Shown piece after piece: positions 9,760 to 21,860 of a stretch of 64,000 nt of DNA. The notes under the pieces were generated by a model, which did not search any database, was not told the DNA's origin, and was given only the letters and a program-made list of their open reading frames with translations. The DNA is from Phytophthora hibernalis (lineage: Eukaryota > Oomycota > Peronosporomycetes > Peronosporales > Peronosporaceae): the NCBI GenBank assembly GCA_012656075.1, contig JAAKBF010000224.1, positions 620,001 to 684,000 of the forward strand, read 5' to 3'. Position 1 is the stretch's first letter, and the number at the start of each line of letters is the position of its first letter. The translations under genes and the position numbers were made by a program.

Positions 9760-12700
9760 ATGGGGAAGAAAGAGTTGAAGCTCAGCAGTCCTGGTGATGG
9801 AATGTCGATGGGGTCTGCGAAGAAGAAGAAGAGTCCCAGTACTCGAGCCAAAGCGAGACCACAAAAGTCTTTCATGCGGCAGCATCGACGACAAAGTCTC
9901 GAAGCAGAAATATCAGAGCACCCGCACAGTCCTCAAGCTGAATCCCCGCTACTAAAACCCGAAGAGGAGAATATCACGACAGCTCCCCGTAATAAGAGTG
10001 AGACATCCAGTCGGCGTTCTGGTGGATTGCCCTCAACATCTCTCCACTGGCCTAAGCGTGGCGTAAAGGGTGACAACAATGCCGCGAATAGAAACACCGA
10101 AGCTCACCACAATGAACAGAGCCCTACAACAACAGCTCGGCGTTCGAGCATCATGTCATGGCGTAGTCGGAATTCCACGGCTTCAATAATTGAAGACGCC
10201 CCACCTTCGTCCTGTCCGCTATCATGTCAACCGTCTTCCTGCTTCATTGGATCACTGAACGGAACTACCAGTGAAATGCACCTGCCACTGCTCACCAAAC
10301 AGACAAAAGCTCGCCTGACTGCATTGAAGGCTGTACCGACGCAACGTCAGCTTGAAGTGACTATTGAACGATCCGATGAGCTCCCGTTTGGAGCCTACTC
10401 GCACCCTCAGGTGCGTGTTCATATCGTGGATCGATGCACGGGAAGAGCTATTTGTCCGGCACAGATGACAACTGAAGCCAAGTTCTGCGCTGCGTCTGAC
10501 GAGAACAACAATTGCACGAGTAAGTTTTACTTCAAGTTTCGTAGCTCTGTCTTCTGGAAGTGTGACTCACCAACTTTGTCCCTCAGATGCATTTGAATGG
10601 CAGCAAGCGCTGGGCATTTTGGTTGACATGCCTACGTTGTTGAATCCTCGAACAGTGTTACTGTTTGAGATTTTGGAGACAAAGTCGAGGCCGAAAGGGA
10701 CTCGCTTCCGTCGAGGCAAACGGTTCGAGTCTGTCAGCACTCACGACGAAGACGATGGGTATCGTCATTCACCTGGGCCCAAGTCAACGCCCGAGTATCG
10801 CCGAATCGCGTGGGGATTTTTCATGCTATTACGAACAAGGGCGCCCCAACGATAAACACATTCGTGCTTCCGTACGTACCAGATTCGAATGAGAATGAGA
10901 AGACGAAGAAAACGCCAATTGTCGATGTCTGTGGATTGCGCGTGCGGTTGTTCGAGTACCAAGTAGTAACCTGGATGGACAACTACCAAGCCAAATTGCA
11001 ATGGGGCTGGAGGAAAAATCATCCTACAATGCCTGCCGTGTTCCTTCAATACCAAAAGCGTTCTCGTGTCCCCGCTCCGACAACACTGCACGTCCAATTG
11101 AAAGCTGCAAACCCAGCCATATATCTAGGTACCCCTGAAACAAGAGAAACTATCGCTGGTACCGCTGTCGTTGCGAGTGGTGAGCAGGAGGCAAACTACC
11201 CAAATATTGACCCAGAGAGCGGAGTTGGCGATAACCAAGAACCCCCTACAGAAGCTTCTCCACTATCAAATGCTGACGAAAACGGAAGCAAAATTGCTCC
11301 TCCCGCCGTTGAATCAAGTGATCTGTTCGACCTCACTGCCCCTTGCAAAAGGAGTGCCTCGGAACCCTGCTTGATTCCTCAACGAGTACTATGCTCGCTT
11401 CCTACAGGAAAGAAGGGTTGCTCTGCTGTAAGCTTCAGTCCATGCGGCCGGTATCTCGCTGCCAGCGTGAGCCCTGAACTGGGGGAATTTGTGGTTCACG
11501 TTTATCAAATGGTATCTGCAGATCTATTCGCCGTCGGGCGAGGTCATAGAGGAGTGATCTACTCGTTGGAATGGACAAACAACTTGAACGGCCAATCTCG
11601 ACTACTCTCAGCATCATCGGATGGCACTGTTCGGCTATGGGACCTTCCTTTGATGAATACCTCCAGCCCTCAGGATTCTCCACAGACTTCTGTCTCTCGT
11701 CGCACTCGATTGTTATCGCTGGTGTTCCAGTGGCACCACTTCCCTTGCTTCGTGTACTGTGCTATATTTCTACCGGGTAGCGATGGGGGTGTCGTCCTCA
11801 CGGGCGCTTCGGATGGCTGCATGCGCGTTCGAAAGGAGTCATCGGTTCCAAATGGCCAACCTGAATACGGAGCAGTTCGTGTCAGCTCTGTAGCTGTGCA
11901 AAGTATCTGTGTAGATCCCAAGTCCGGCCGAGTTTTCTGTGGTGACGCAAAAGGCGATATCACCGTATGGTCCCGTGCGTCGAGCATATCCGACTATGAA
12001 CGCATCAAGACGATTCAAACGGGGCAAACCAGCATCACATCTCTCCAGCTGCATCCTCGCAAGGCTCACTTGCTGGTCCACACGCAACCAAACGCAATTT
12101 TCCAGTATGAGCTGCGATCCTATCTCTTGCTGAACAAAAGCTACGCTGGTGTAACTTGTGAATCGTTGCTAGTGAAGAGCACGTTCAGCCCCGATGGGAA
12201 GCTCGTGATTAGTGGTTCTGAAGATGGCGTTCCTCGACTCTTCACTAGTCTCCATGGTCAAGAACTGCAGCGCGGTGTATGGGGTACCCATTTCTTTCAC
12301 GGTTGCCCTGTGCTAGACGTAAGCTGGTCACCTACGACGCACATGGCTGCACTCTGCTCCTATGGTAAGTACTTAAGTACCAATCAGCATTGTTTGCTCT
12401 GTCTGGTCTGCTGAGATTAATCATCTTCCATTGCGTAGGTGGTAACAACCCGATCGTAGTGCTTTGCGCGTACCGAGACGATAAGGATGCTTTGTTCATC
12501 GACGAGTCTGCAACAACTACGATATCAAACACAACACCAAACCTCCAGCAACTTGCTGTGGATGCTTTCCGAGGAACCAACCAACAAGACGCTATCAGTG
12601 GAGACCACGTCCAACGTCTCCAACGTGCGTTGGAACGGCGTCGCCAGCGTCTACAGGCAAAGGTGACTACCTACTACTTCGGAGTACTGTTCAGCACTTC

Positions 12701-12799
12701 CTCTTTGAGCTAATGCTTTGCTTTTTGTGAACGTGATCGATACAGGTATCGCTGGAAGCGCAGACAAGTACCGAACCAGCTTCGTCCGCTGCAGTGTAG
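9760..12799 (+). CDS. AHI1: Jouberin (AHI1)-like WD40 protein
   Basis: Jouberin is a ciliary transition-zone scaffold. The N-terminal third is basic and low-complexity. It is followed by the family's own domain (HPQVRVHIVDRCTG; TVLLFEILE; RRIAWGFF) and a WD40 propeller: GCSAVSFSPCGRYLAASV, GHRGVIYSLEW, LLSASSDGTVRLWDL, VVLTGASDGCMRV, RVFCGDAKGDITVWS, ISGSEDGVPRLF, VLDVSWSP and MAALCSYGGNNPIVVL. Introns fit at 10520-10586 (GTAAGT..CTCAG), 12365-12438 (GTAAGT..GTAG) and 12663-12745. A T run at 10817-10821 is one short; adding a T joins IAWGFF to HAITNKGAP. About 939 residues. No SH3 domain follows the propeller, unlike the vertebrate protein. The stop is 12797-12799, only tens of bases before the next gene. 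Confidence 0.85.
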
Positions 12800-12878
12800 C
12801 AAGTACTACTCACAACAAAGCTACCCTAAATGGGTTTCTATTTGCGTGAATGCAATATCTATTTTTACGAGTGTTCTT

Positions 12879-14322
12879 ATGTTCTTTCCCTCGCTTCGTC
12901 AAAACAATCGCAAGGGACTTGAAATGCCTCCTGGGACCGACCAAAACGACCACCATAAGAATGCGAGCGAAGGCTACTTGTCTAGAAGCCAACTTGAGCT
13001 CTTGACGTTGGCATCGCTGTTTCAAGCAACTGGGGGCTGTCTAAAAAACGGAGCAGGAAGAGCAACAACTTGGAAACAACAAACTGGGTGGGATAAAGTT
13101 TCGGACGTTGCAGCAGCTCTCCAGAATGGTGCGATGCCAATTCCGAAAACAACTACGATGCAATCGTTCTTTGCGGCTGTGTTCGGTGTGAAGTGGGAAC
13201 GCAACCATGTCGTAGCCATTGACCTGTCAGCGAATGGACTAACGGGGATAATACCAGCAGAATTAACACAACTGCGCTTCCTGACGACTTTGAAGATGCG
13301 AAACAATCCAAGTTTGCGGGGCTCACTGCCTTTGGAGATTTATTCCATGCCTCACCTAAAGTATTGCTACGTGGACGGCACAGGGATAGAAAACGCGCTT
13401 CCGTACAACAACGCACGCTCGTTCCAGATCATTCGGTTTAAAGCTGAATCGGGTAAGGCCATCGGACCGACCTCGACAGTGAGATTTAGTACATGTGACG
13501 AGCGTACAGGCAATCTGATCCACTGGGTGGCCGACATGACCGAGACCGAGATGTTCATGGTTCACTCGACACTGAAGAAGTTGCACGGAAACGCCGAAGT
13601 CGCAGGTCGCCCACAGATCAAGTGCACAGCAAGCAACGCTACTGGACCAGAACGCGCCGCTGCGGCCACAAAGCTGCAGCGAATTTACCGAGCTCGCATC
13701 GAACGCACAAAACTCCGCAACTTTCTGCACTCGCTTGTTGAAATGAAAGTTGATCCTACCTCTGGATCCACGTACTACGTCAACTCTCGAACAGGAGAAA
13801 CGACTTGGGAAAAGCCAAAGTTCCTCGGATCGGACGAAGATAAAATCCACACCAGTGCTCACGACGTGAGTTCGAGTAATAACACACAAGACCCATCGGA
13901 CGCCTGGAAGCCTTACGACGATGGAAACGGCAACACGGTAAGATGGTTTCGGTGACTTCCTTTGCTCTCCTTGAATACTAACCAGACGTGAAAACATTCT
14001 GGCACAGTATTACTGGAATAGCGCGACAGGCGAGTCAATGTGGGAGCCACCAGTCTTCCTCAGCCGCATTTATGAAGAGCTACGGGAGCGCTACGGCACT
14101 GAAAAGACCGACGAAGAACGGTTCGAGCTATTTTTCCAAGACATCGATCGCGATGGTACAGGCGAAATTGACCAAGACGAGTTTGCACGTTTGTGTGGCG
14201 ACCTAGGCATGGCTTTGTCCGCCAAGCAGATCAAAGAAGTATTTCGCGAGCTCGACACCAGCGGCGATGGCCAACTTGATCGCCGAGAAATCATCGCATG
14301 GCTAACGCGAAACTACAAATGA
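12879..14322 (+). CDS. LRR, IQ, double WW and EF-hand protein
   Basis: A mosaic signalling or scaffold protein. Seen in order: leucine-rich repeat text (VVAIDLSANGLTGIIPAEL, LTTLKMRNNPSLRGSLPLEI); an IQ-like calmodulin-binding stretch (AATKLQRIYRARIERTKLRNF); a first WW domain (DPTSGSTYYVNSRTGETTWE); a second WW split by an intron (YYWNSATGESMWEPP); and two EF-hands with good loops (DIDRDGTGEIDQDEF and DTSGDGQLDRREI). The intron is 13938-14007 (GTAAGA..CACAG). The frame is open from 12846, but the first in-frame ATG is 12879 and another is at 12924. The stop at 14320-14322 lies 42 bp from the end of the opposing gene. A calcium-responsive role is inference; I know no named homologue. Confidence 0.8.
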
Positions 14323-14364
14323 ATAGAACAGCGTCAATTTACAATACTCAATAACAGTGTCGCT

Positions 14365-17300
14365 CTATTCATCATCACAGAGGAGCTGCAGCAATTTCTC
14401 GGAGTCAGCAATCGTGCGCGTTAAACCAATGACCTGGTTACCACTGATCAAGTACGTGTCCGTACAGGCACACTTGACTGAAGGCGGCTCCGAGTCATCG
14501 AAGTCAGCGATATTTTCCGATCGGCGGAACGTAGCGTCGAATTCCACAATCACTGAGTAGCCGATTGCTTGAGTACTCTTCTCTTCGACGGAGACCACGT
14601 CCAGGCACTGCTTAAATAATGATGCGTACTTGCTGATGCCCAGATCACCATGATAAATTCCCCAAAATGGCATTTCCTCCGGCACTTCCGATTTGATGAA
14701 GAAGCTCGCGGAGGTCATCGGCCCCAGCAAGTTGATATCTGGAACAACCAGATAGGAACCATCCCGATTCTTTGCAACGCACTCGACCAGCGACGTATTA
14801 GCAGCTTCATCAATATCGCTGAAGCTGTTCCGCGACGTCCTTGTTCTGGATACTGCGCACTGCATAGCCTCAAACCACCGCATCCTGGTCGCGTCTGGCC
14901 GTGTGACAAAAGTCAAGGTTTCGTCTTCCTCACGGTGGCCATCAAAGACTTCAATTTGGAAGCCAAATGCACCTTGACCCGGCTTTTTCAGACTACGGCC
15001 GAACGCAATCCATTTTCGAGCATTGCATACAACCAGCTTCTTGGGTCGAGACGTCCAGGTTTGCTTCTGAGTCAGCAGAAATTGCTTTAACATGGACGCC
15101 TTGGACGGAGAAGTTGCTTTCTGCCCACCATTGCTCGGCGATCCAGTGGGTACAGCTGTGGCATCCTGCAGAGTAAGTTGACACGTCACCTTCTCAAACT
15201 TTAGATGCACCTTAATCCACTTCGAACGCTTTTGATACGCGTACCCACTCACAAAAAATCGTCTTCCTCTACATCAAATGATGTCGAGTCATCCGACCGA
15301 AGAATATCGATAATAGATTCAGGGAATTTGCTTTGTGACCGGCTCTGGAACATGTCGCTCGGGTGAACTGATTCGTTTCCTTGAGCCAAGTTTTGTGATG
15401 AGCCGAATCCTTCTTTCTCCATCGGTAACCGTCGGAATGGCTCCAGCTCTCGTGACAGGTACTCACTAGCAGAAGAAGACGGTCGAGCGAGTGGGAACCC
15501 TGTATCAACCTCGTCCTCGCTAGTGTTTCGCCTTCGCGGAGTTCCGTTTCGTGTTCCACCTGTGATAACTTGCAGTCCGAGAAGTGAATCATCCAGGGCG
15601 TCCATATGTTGGTAGTGTGAAGCGACCAGTGATGAAGCAAAGTCGTTCCACCCTCCATATTGTTGCAAAATTGGCGAATTAGTTCCTGCTGGAGAGTGGG
15701 CGAGCTGCAAATCTTTGCAATCTTTACACCAATAATCGCTAAATGAGCATCGTAAATGTGAGCCGAACTGCTCTTGTTGAGCTTGTGCAAAATGAACTCC
15801 AAAATGGAGTCTGGGGAGCGGAAAACACTCCGCAGGAGCGGGTTGTTCACGCGCCCATTTGATGTAGGCCGGTTCAACAAGTTCAAGTACAGCTTCACTA
15901 CACGACAGTGTAATATGCTGGCACTGGGAAACTTCTCAAAAATATCGATCAGTGATGTAGCTAGATCCAACCGGGTTAACCGGTTGTCGATGCGGTCGTT
16001 TGACATTCGGATAACAACATCCAGCAATTCCACCACATGCATCACGAGCAAAGTCGATGCCAATGGCCGGTGGTTGACCACAGTCTTCCCTGATCTTGGC
16101 GAGTAACTGAGCGCCGGCGGCGTGATTCCTAAATACAAATTGCTCCGCCCAGGCGAGGCATCACGCTTAGCGGGTTTGATCGGGCTGGCGTTTCCATTTA
16201 ACGGGATTGACAACTCAAAATCGTCCCCGCTGTCAACATCATCTTCAGAGTCGCTATCACTGAAACAATCGCGCGCAGCAAATTCGGATATCGTAGATAG
16301 ATGCTGGTGGTAGTTGATAGACGCGCAAACCGTGTCTAACACTAGATGAATAGGCGCGACAAATGTTTCCAATTGCCCCGTGTCGTGCATGCAACACTCA
16401 ACAGCATGACGTAAAATATCGATCACAAGGACTCTGGGGATACACGATCCATTTGCATGGTAGGCATCCAAAAATCGAAGTTCTGCCAGTCCCAGTTCCG
16501 CCAGACGGGCAAGAACGTTAGGCTTCTCCGTTAAAGCAGCTAGCACCGCGCACTTCAGTTTCTGGTGTATTGCTGGGTCACTTGGGGCTGTTCTCGGCGG
16601 GAAAAGCTCCCGCTCAAAGGGCCCGACACTCTCAAATGACGAGAGCTGAACCTTCGTCTGAATGTAGAACCGAAAAGTGTTGGGAAATTCCTCCTTCAGG
16701 ATCTTCAGTAAGATCTCTGCGCAACCACTTATCCTGGAATGTACAGTTGACGTCGAATTTGCGGTGAACAATGACGGCGACAGAGGCGCTGCCTTGGAAG
16801 AGAAAAACGAAGATGGCGATAAAGTTGGTGGTGATCCACCCAACGACGACCGTGGAGACACTGACGAAGTAGACGAGACCGTCGACGTAGAAGACAGCGA
16901 AGACATTGATCGCACTGGACGAGTTGGTACCTGCTCCACAATCCGCTGAACGAGGCAGCGTATGATAGGAAAATAAGAGAAACCGCGGCGGACAGACAAA
17001 TGGATCAGGCCATGCAGCAAGGACGCGATGTCTGGGTTGTACGCATGCGCTGCAAGTCGCGATAACAGCCACTCCTTTCCTTCGTCCACATTTTCGTCGC
17101 AAATCAACCTGTGCACCGCCGGAAACGTCACAAAATTCTTGGTAATGCGGCACATATTGGCAGCCAGGACACTATCCACCTCGACTTCTTCATCTGCACC
17201 GCCGTCATCACTTTCCTCGCCGTCCACCTTTGGCGTTCGCCACAAAAATCGGAACAAGCCTGCAAAAATCCGTTTCCACTCGTTCGCCGTCAAATCCTGG

Positions 17301-18172
17301 AGCCGCAGTAAATATCCGCGTGTCGCCGGATCTTCCAAAATCTCCTCATCTTCGTCGCCACTCAAACTAAAGTCCGAAATGCTGCTGCCCGAGCTGAACC
17401 TCATGCTCGCTCGCAGTCTCTGAATTCTCGCCATTTTTCTAGTCGACGCGTTGCTCCGAAAGTCCATCATCGTCGTCATGTTGGTCGGAGGTATTTGCGT
17501 CGACACGGCCAGTCCTTCCAACTTGACACTCGGTCCTGCGTCCTGTCCTGCGTCCTGCACACTAGAATCATCTGTATGTTGTTCTTTTTCCTGTGGGTCC
17601 TCTTTTGGTTCTCCGTACCAGGCCATGGCTTTTAGATAAAATCTCAGAATAATCTCTGTAGCCACGTACGACTGGCGATATTTATCTGGGTGCGGAATGG
17701 TTTCTGGTTTGGGTGCATTTGGGTCCAGTTGCTCAAAAATTCGGTGCAGGTCACTAAAAGACGTGGCCAATGCCAGGACCTGTTTGATGGAATTGGGTTC
17801 CAGCAGCAGCTTCTGCACAGGCGAAAAGTGCCCTTTTTCCCGACGTTGCACCGTGGAGAGCACCGTGTCCACGTCGTAGCAGCTGCAGAAGACGTTGTCC
17901 AGCGCTGGCGCTTGTCGCAGAGCCTCTGCGTTGTGCAGCGCCTGCGAGGCCTTGAGCGGGTCGTGCGAGTTCTTGGGCAGCGACAGCGAATGGGCCCATT
18001 CCATCTTATTTGGGTCCTCGGACCCATTTTCAGACGACCCAAAAGTGGCCGGAGACGACGCGGTGCGTCCTGCGCTGCCACGTCCCGCGTCGCTCTCGTT
18101 GTCCGAGTCGGACTCGGTCTCTGCTGCGCACGTGCATTGGCGCGTGAGGCCACTGCCGCTTCGAGACAGCAT
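14365..18172 (-). CDS. SAPS-like (PP6 regulatory) helical-repeat protein with C-terminal PH domain
   Basis: Long helical protein starting at ATG 18172 with an acidic/Ser-rich leader. Stretches such as LLLEPNSIKQVLALATSF, CRITKNFVTFPAVHRLI, SLLHGLIHLSVRRGF, ATSLIDIFEKFPSASILHC and LEFILHKLNKSSSAHIYDAH resemble the SAPS family, regulatory subunits of Sit4/PP6 phosphatase. I give this moderate weight. Ser-rich inserts interrupt it (MSSLSSTSTVSSTSSVSPRSS). Two one-base losses must be bridged: an A4 at 15667-15670 (+ strand), leading into LQQYGGWNDFASSL, and an A6 at 15253-15258, where restoring one base joins DDFF to VSGYAYQKRSKWIKVHLKFE. The last 290 residues then form a PH-like domain (GYAYQKRSKWI; TRPDATRMRWFEAMQCAV). 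If the second site is real, the PH part is separate. Confidence 0.65.
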
Positions 18173-18230
18173 GGGCGGGCAGAGGAATTGGGCAGCGAAT
18201 TGAGCAATTGGGCGCTTCTTTAGGAGGTGG

Positions 18231-18246
18231 AAAATGGGAAAATGAC
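18231..18246 (-). promoter_or_regulatory. possible oomycete initiator of the SAPS-like gene
   Basis: On the minus strand TCATTTTCCCATTTT lies about 60 nt before the ATG at 18172. It resembles the oomycete initiator consensus GCTCATTYYNCAWTTT with one extra base and a poor first triplet. The position fits a transcription start, but the match is weaker than the two listed elsewhere. Confidence 0.35.
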
Positions 18247-18249
18247 AAA

Positions 18250-18990
18250 TAAGAGTGCGGGGTGGTCTGTTTTGTCTCACGGTTGGTATGGCATACTGAA
18301 ACCAAATGAAGTTGGGAAAGTGACGGGGCGATGAGGTACACAAAATGCAAAAATGTGGAGCAGAACGGTTGTCAAGCGCTGAGGCTCAAAACTGCCGGTT
18401 GGTGGTGCCGGTTGCTTACAATTGAGCACAAGCGACGCGCTTGAAGCGAGCAATACAAAGGCCAAAGTCACTCGGACTGTCCAAGCGGACTATCCACCGT
18501 TGTGAAGCGAATCAAATGGTGCTGAACTCGCTGAGAGTCAGAAGTGAACCCACGACGCTAGTCGACGACAGAATCCAGGCAAGAGGGTCGGACCATCGTC
18601 GTCTCAAAAGTGTCATCGATTCCACTCACTCGGATGCATAAGGCTGGCACATGTTGCTGAAAACATTCACTGAAGTTTCTTCGATCGTCCTAAACGATAA
18701 GCGGAGGAGGCAGTCCAGGTAGACTCACTACATGTAACTTGAATTGCCAAACTGTGAGCTGCAGATTGTATCGACACTGTGTTGCAAAAGATCAAAAGTA
18801 CTGGCCATCTCAGAACGCATCGAATCCAACGAGGGATGTAGTTCCCTGGAATTCATGAAATCGACAGCTATCCTAAAAATATTTGAAAACTTCGATCTTC
18901 ACTGCTGGCTGACTTCCGTGCATTCATTTACGTTTACTCTAAACTTACATGAATACTGTACATTTTCCTCTACACATACCACGGAGGACG
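18250..18990. other. intergenic between SAPS-like gene and protease
   Basis: Contains the upstream region of the SAPS-like gene and the 3' flank of the protease gene. Short open frames are present on both strands, but none has recognisable protein features. Confidence 0.35.
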
Positions 18991-18991
18991 T

Positions 18992-20383
18992 CTACATCTC
19001 CAGAGGCACCATCTGCTCCATCACACTGCACGTACCCGAGCCGGAACCCGTGCGCTTCAAGTGGATGTAGCCGTCCTCGCCCCAGTCCTCACCCCACGAG
19101 TTGCGGATCTTGAGACTCGTCGCGTCGTAGCCCACCGCCACCACGAGGTGATCAAGGTCAGTTGTGTCACAGCTTGAGAGCACACCGCCAGTGTACTGCT
19201 TCCACGCTTCATTGCCGGCAGCCACCGTAACGACCGTCGGGCGTTGGTTGATGGCCTCAATGAGACCTGCCTCGTCGCCCACGTCCAGCACATTGTATCC
19301 CTTGATACCCGGACTGAGCTTGGTGCAACTAAAGCATCGTGGTACGCTACCTTCGCCAGACGTATACGAGTATGAGGCCTCCATGCAAAAGCCGTTCTTC
19401 AAAATATAGTCAAAGGCGTACTGTGGGGCACCGCCGTTGCAGCCGCGGTTCTGGGTGTTGCAACTCACGAGTTGCTGCTCCGAAAACTTGTTAAGTGACT
19501 TCTGACCGCCGGCGATGCACTGCGCAGACTCGACCGCTGAAGCTGAGGCAAAGGCCCAGCAGTCTCCACACTGACCCTGGTTCTGGACCGGCGAGATGCA
19601 CCGCGACTTGGTCCAGTCGACGGAGCCGCTCTTTTTAACGGTAGTTACTTTGGTGGTTGCAGGGGTCTTCTTGAAAGGAGCCTTTGTAGTAGTATAGGGC
19701 TTTCTGGTCGACACCTTTCTAGTAGGAGATTTCGTCGTCGGAGACTTGGTGGTCGGCACAAACTTCTGCTTCTTGGACTTCTCCTTCGCACAAGGCGTAT
19801 GAGAAGTAACTGGGGTGCCATGACGTACGAAAGTGGGGCTTCGCGTGGCCGAGGTGTAAGACATCGCGGTGGTTGGCTCTTTCGCCGCAACGAGACTATT
19901 TCCAAGGGTATCAGTGTCTTCTTGTACCTGAGACTCAACACTGGACTCGAAGTCATATTGCGTGCGAAGTGAGCGAGGGTGGCCTAGTGTTCCATTGCCC
20001 TTCGCGTACGAGTTGAGGATCTTGGAGGCGAATTCCTCTTTCGTGAGAATGGAGTACACCACGTCGATAGAAAAGTTGGCGTCCGGGTTCGCAGCTTGGG
20101 CCTTTGCAACGTCATCTTTGCTCATGAAAATCCGCTGACGCGCGTCCTCCTCGAAATCTTCAAAGCTGCGGTCCTCGGAAATGGGCATCAGTCCTCGCTT
20201 TTCGGCATCAGATCCGTGCTTCGCCAGCCAATTTGTCCACTCAGTGTGTGTGATTTCTTTCTCAGCAAGATAGCGCTCGTAGTCGATACCTGCGTGCATC
20301 GGGCGAGCGGAGATTGGTATCGGCACAAGCACAGCTGCTGCTACCGCACACGCACACATCGATAACAATGTGGATGACTTCAT
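18992..20383 (-). CDS. secreted papain-like (C1A) cysteine protease
   Basis: An intact 463-residue preproprotein. Residues 1-26 form a signal peptide (MKSSTLLSMCACAVAAAVLV). A propeptide follows (ERYLAEKEITHTEWTNWL; FEDFEEDARQRIFMSK), then a Thr/Lys/Pro/Ser-rich linker at about 210-250 (TTKSPTTKSPTRKVS), then the mature domain from VDWTKSRC. Active site: Q269 and C275 in QGQCGDCWAF (papain has GSCW, here GDCW), H412 in DLDHLVVAVGYD and N428 in RNSWGEDWGEDGY. Cysteines of GCNGGAPQYAFDYI and CFSC support disulfides. The linker would place the enzyme away from its prodomain, or serve as an O-glycosylated or wall-associated spacer; that is inference. The catalytic domain is close to that at 49957-50697 and to the relic at 20.9-21.5 kb. 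Confidence 0.93.
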   Translation of the reverse strand: MKSSTLLSMCACAVAAAVLVPIPISARPMHAGIDYERYLAEKEITHTEWTNWLAKHGSDAEKRGLMPISEDRSFEDFEEDARQRIFMSKDDVAKAQAANPDANFSIDVVYSILTKEEFASKILNSYAKGNGTLGHPRSLRTQYDFESSVESQVQEDTDTLGNSLVAAKEPTTAMSYTSATRSPTFVRHGTPVTSHTPCAKEKSKKQKFVPTTKSPTTKSPTRKVSTRKPYTTTKAPFKKTPATTKVTTVKKSGSVDWTKSRCISPVQNQGQCGDCWAFASASAVESAQCIAGGQKSLNKFSEQQLVSCNTQNRGCNGGAPQYAFDYILKNGFCMEASYSYTSGEGSVPRCFSCTKLSPGIKGYNVLDVGDEAGLIEAINQRPTVVTVAAGNEAWKQYTGGVLSSCDTTDLDHLVVAVGYDATSLKIRNSWGEDWGEDGYIHLKRTGSGSGTCSVMEQMVPLEM

Positions 20384-20435
20384 GCTGAATCGGATCGAGC
20401 TCTGTGTAGATGAAGTGGAGAACTCAGTTGATGGC

Positions 20436-20451
20436 AGAACGTAGAATGAGC
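20436..20451 (-). promoter_or_regulatory. oomycete initiator (Inr) of the C1A protease gene
   Basis: Minus-strand GCTCATTCTACGTTCT fits the oomycete initiator consensus GCTCATTYYNCAWTTT at 14 of 16 positions. It sits about 52 nt before the ATG at 20383, the usual distance. Transcription is expected to start within it. Confidence 0.65.
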
Positions 20452-20959
20452 TAGCGAGCTCAATCTACAATGGTTCTCACGACGGCGTCTGCTGTAGACT
20501 TCAGGCAAAAGCTTACCGCCATGCTGCGTGGTGCGCCAGAGGAAGTGACCATAGGCTATGGTAGAGATGCAGTCCACCTGATCATAGGGCTCTGACTTAA
20601 ATCACTGGGCAACCTGTTCATCGTGTGTACTCACTGTCGTAAGGCAAACGCGTTCTCGATCGGAGGTGTGTGTATTTTTGCTGTTACTTCGAAGTAGCAG
20701 AGTAACTAATGCTTCGAGAACGAAATCCGAAAAACTCTCGTTCATGACTTGGCAGCCACAGGTTTATGACGGCCGTACATGCACAAGGTTCTATCTCATT
20801 CTTGTCCTGTGTGGCGACTGTCGCGATTTAAGTCAGAGGGATACGACCAGGTGGACTGCATCTTTACCAAAGAAACCTTCCTCTGGCGCAGCATGGCGGG
20901 AAATTTGCCGATGAAGTATGGATCTGAAGCCAAAAAAACGAGGCAGGCATCATCAAAGA

Positions 20960-21515
20960 GTTCTAAGAGGACCCGCACCAGCGGGGTTCAGAGCAAAGAT
21001 GACGTCGAAAAACTCCAGACGTCAACTTCTCCACCAACGTCTGATACTCTTACGGAGATTGCTGTGCGTTTGCCACAGTTTCAGCGGTCAGATTGAGTCT
21101 GCGCAGTACGTCGCTGGCGGCAAGAAGCCACAAGTTTTCGGAGCAACAACTCGTGAGCTGCAACACAGCAGAACGCTTTTGACTATATTTTGACAACGGC
21201 TTTTGCATGGAGGACTCGTTCCCGAACGCGTCGGGCGAGGGCAGCGTACCGCGTTGCTCTAGTTGCACTAAGGCCACATCGGGTATCAAGGGCTACTGTA
21301 TAATGTGCTGGACGTGGGCGACAAGACCGGACTCATTGAGGCAGTGGAAGCGTTGAAGCACCACTGGTGGCGTGCTCTCAAGCTTTAACACCACTGACCT
21401 CGATCACCTCGTGGTGGCAGTGGACTGCGACCAGACGAGTTTCAAGATCCGCGCGAGAACTGGGGCGAACCTCGCACGGCGAGGGCGCCTGAAGCGTGCT
21501 GCCATTGACTTTTGA
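20960..21515 (+). pseudogene. C1A cysteine protease relic
   Basis: Degenerate copy of the protease at 18992-20383, on the opposite strand. Recognisable pieces lie in several frames: a GDCCAFA remnant of the catalytic GDCWAFA near 21055 (Trp replaced by Cys); FSEQQLVSCNT near 21140; NGFCMEDSFPNASGEGSVPR near 21200; and KATSGIKGY near 21270. Text related to the catalytic His strand follows near 21395-21430. Multiple indels and stops leave no usable frame. The left limit is uncertain. Confidence 0.8.
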
Positions 21516-21860
21516 TCTCGACTTCACTTCCATTCGACATACCTAAATCTCAAGTTGCACGGTGGCCACCGCCGCTAATGAGGGCAGCTTTTACTACGGT
21601 AGATACTTGGTGTTCGTCCCAGCTTACCCGCGGCGAAGGCCTCCAGTGAGTGCAGCACTTCGCGGTGACTCGAACCTTTCATGAAAAGGGCGCGCAATCG
21701 ATTGCGCGCCGAGCGTCAACCGAACGTGGGGTAAACAGTGCGGTACCTGCTAGTCGCGTCCTCCATACTGAAACCAAGTCAAAAACCAAATGAGGCTCGC
21801 AATCTGCTTGCGCGCCACGAACATGACGTCGCCTGGTGCGCAACACAGCACTGTGTCTGT

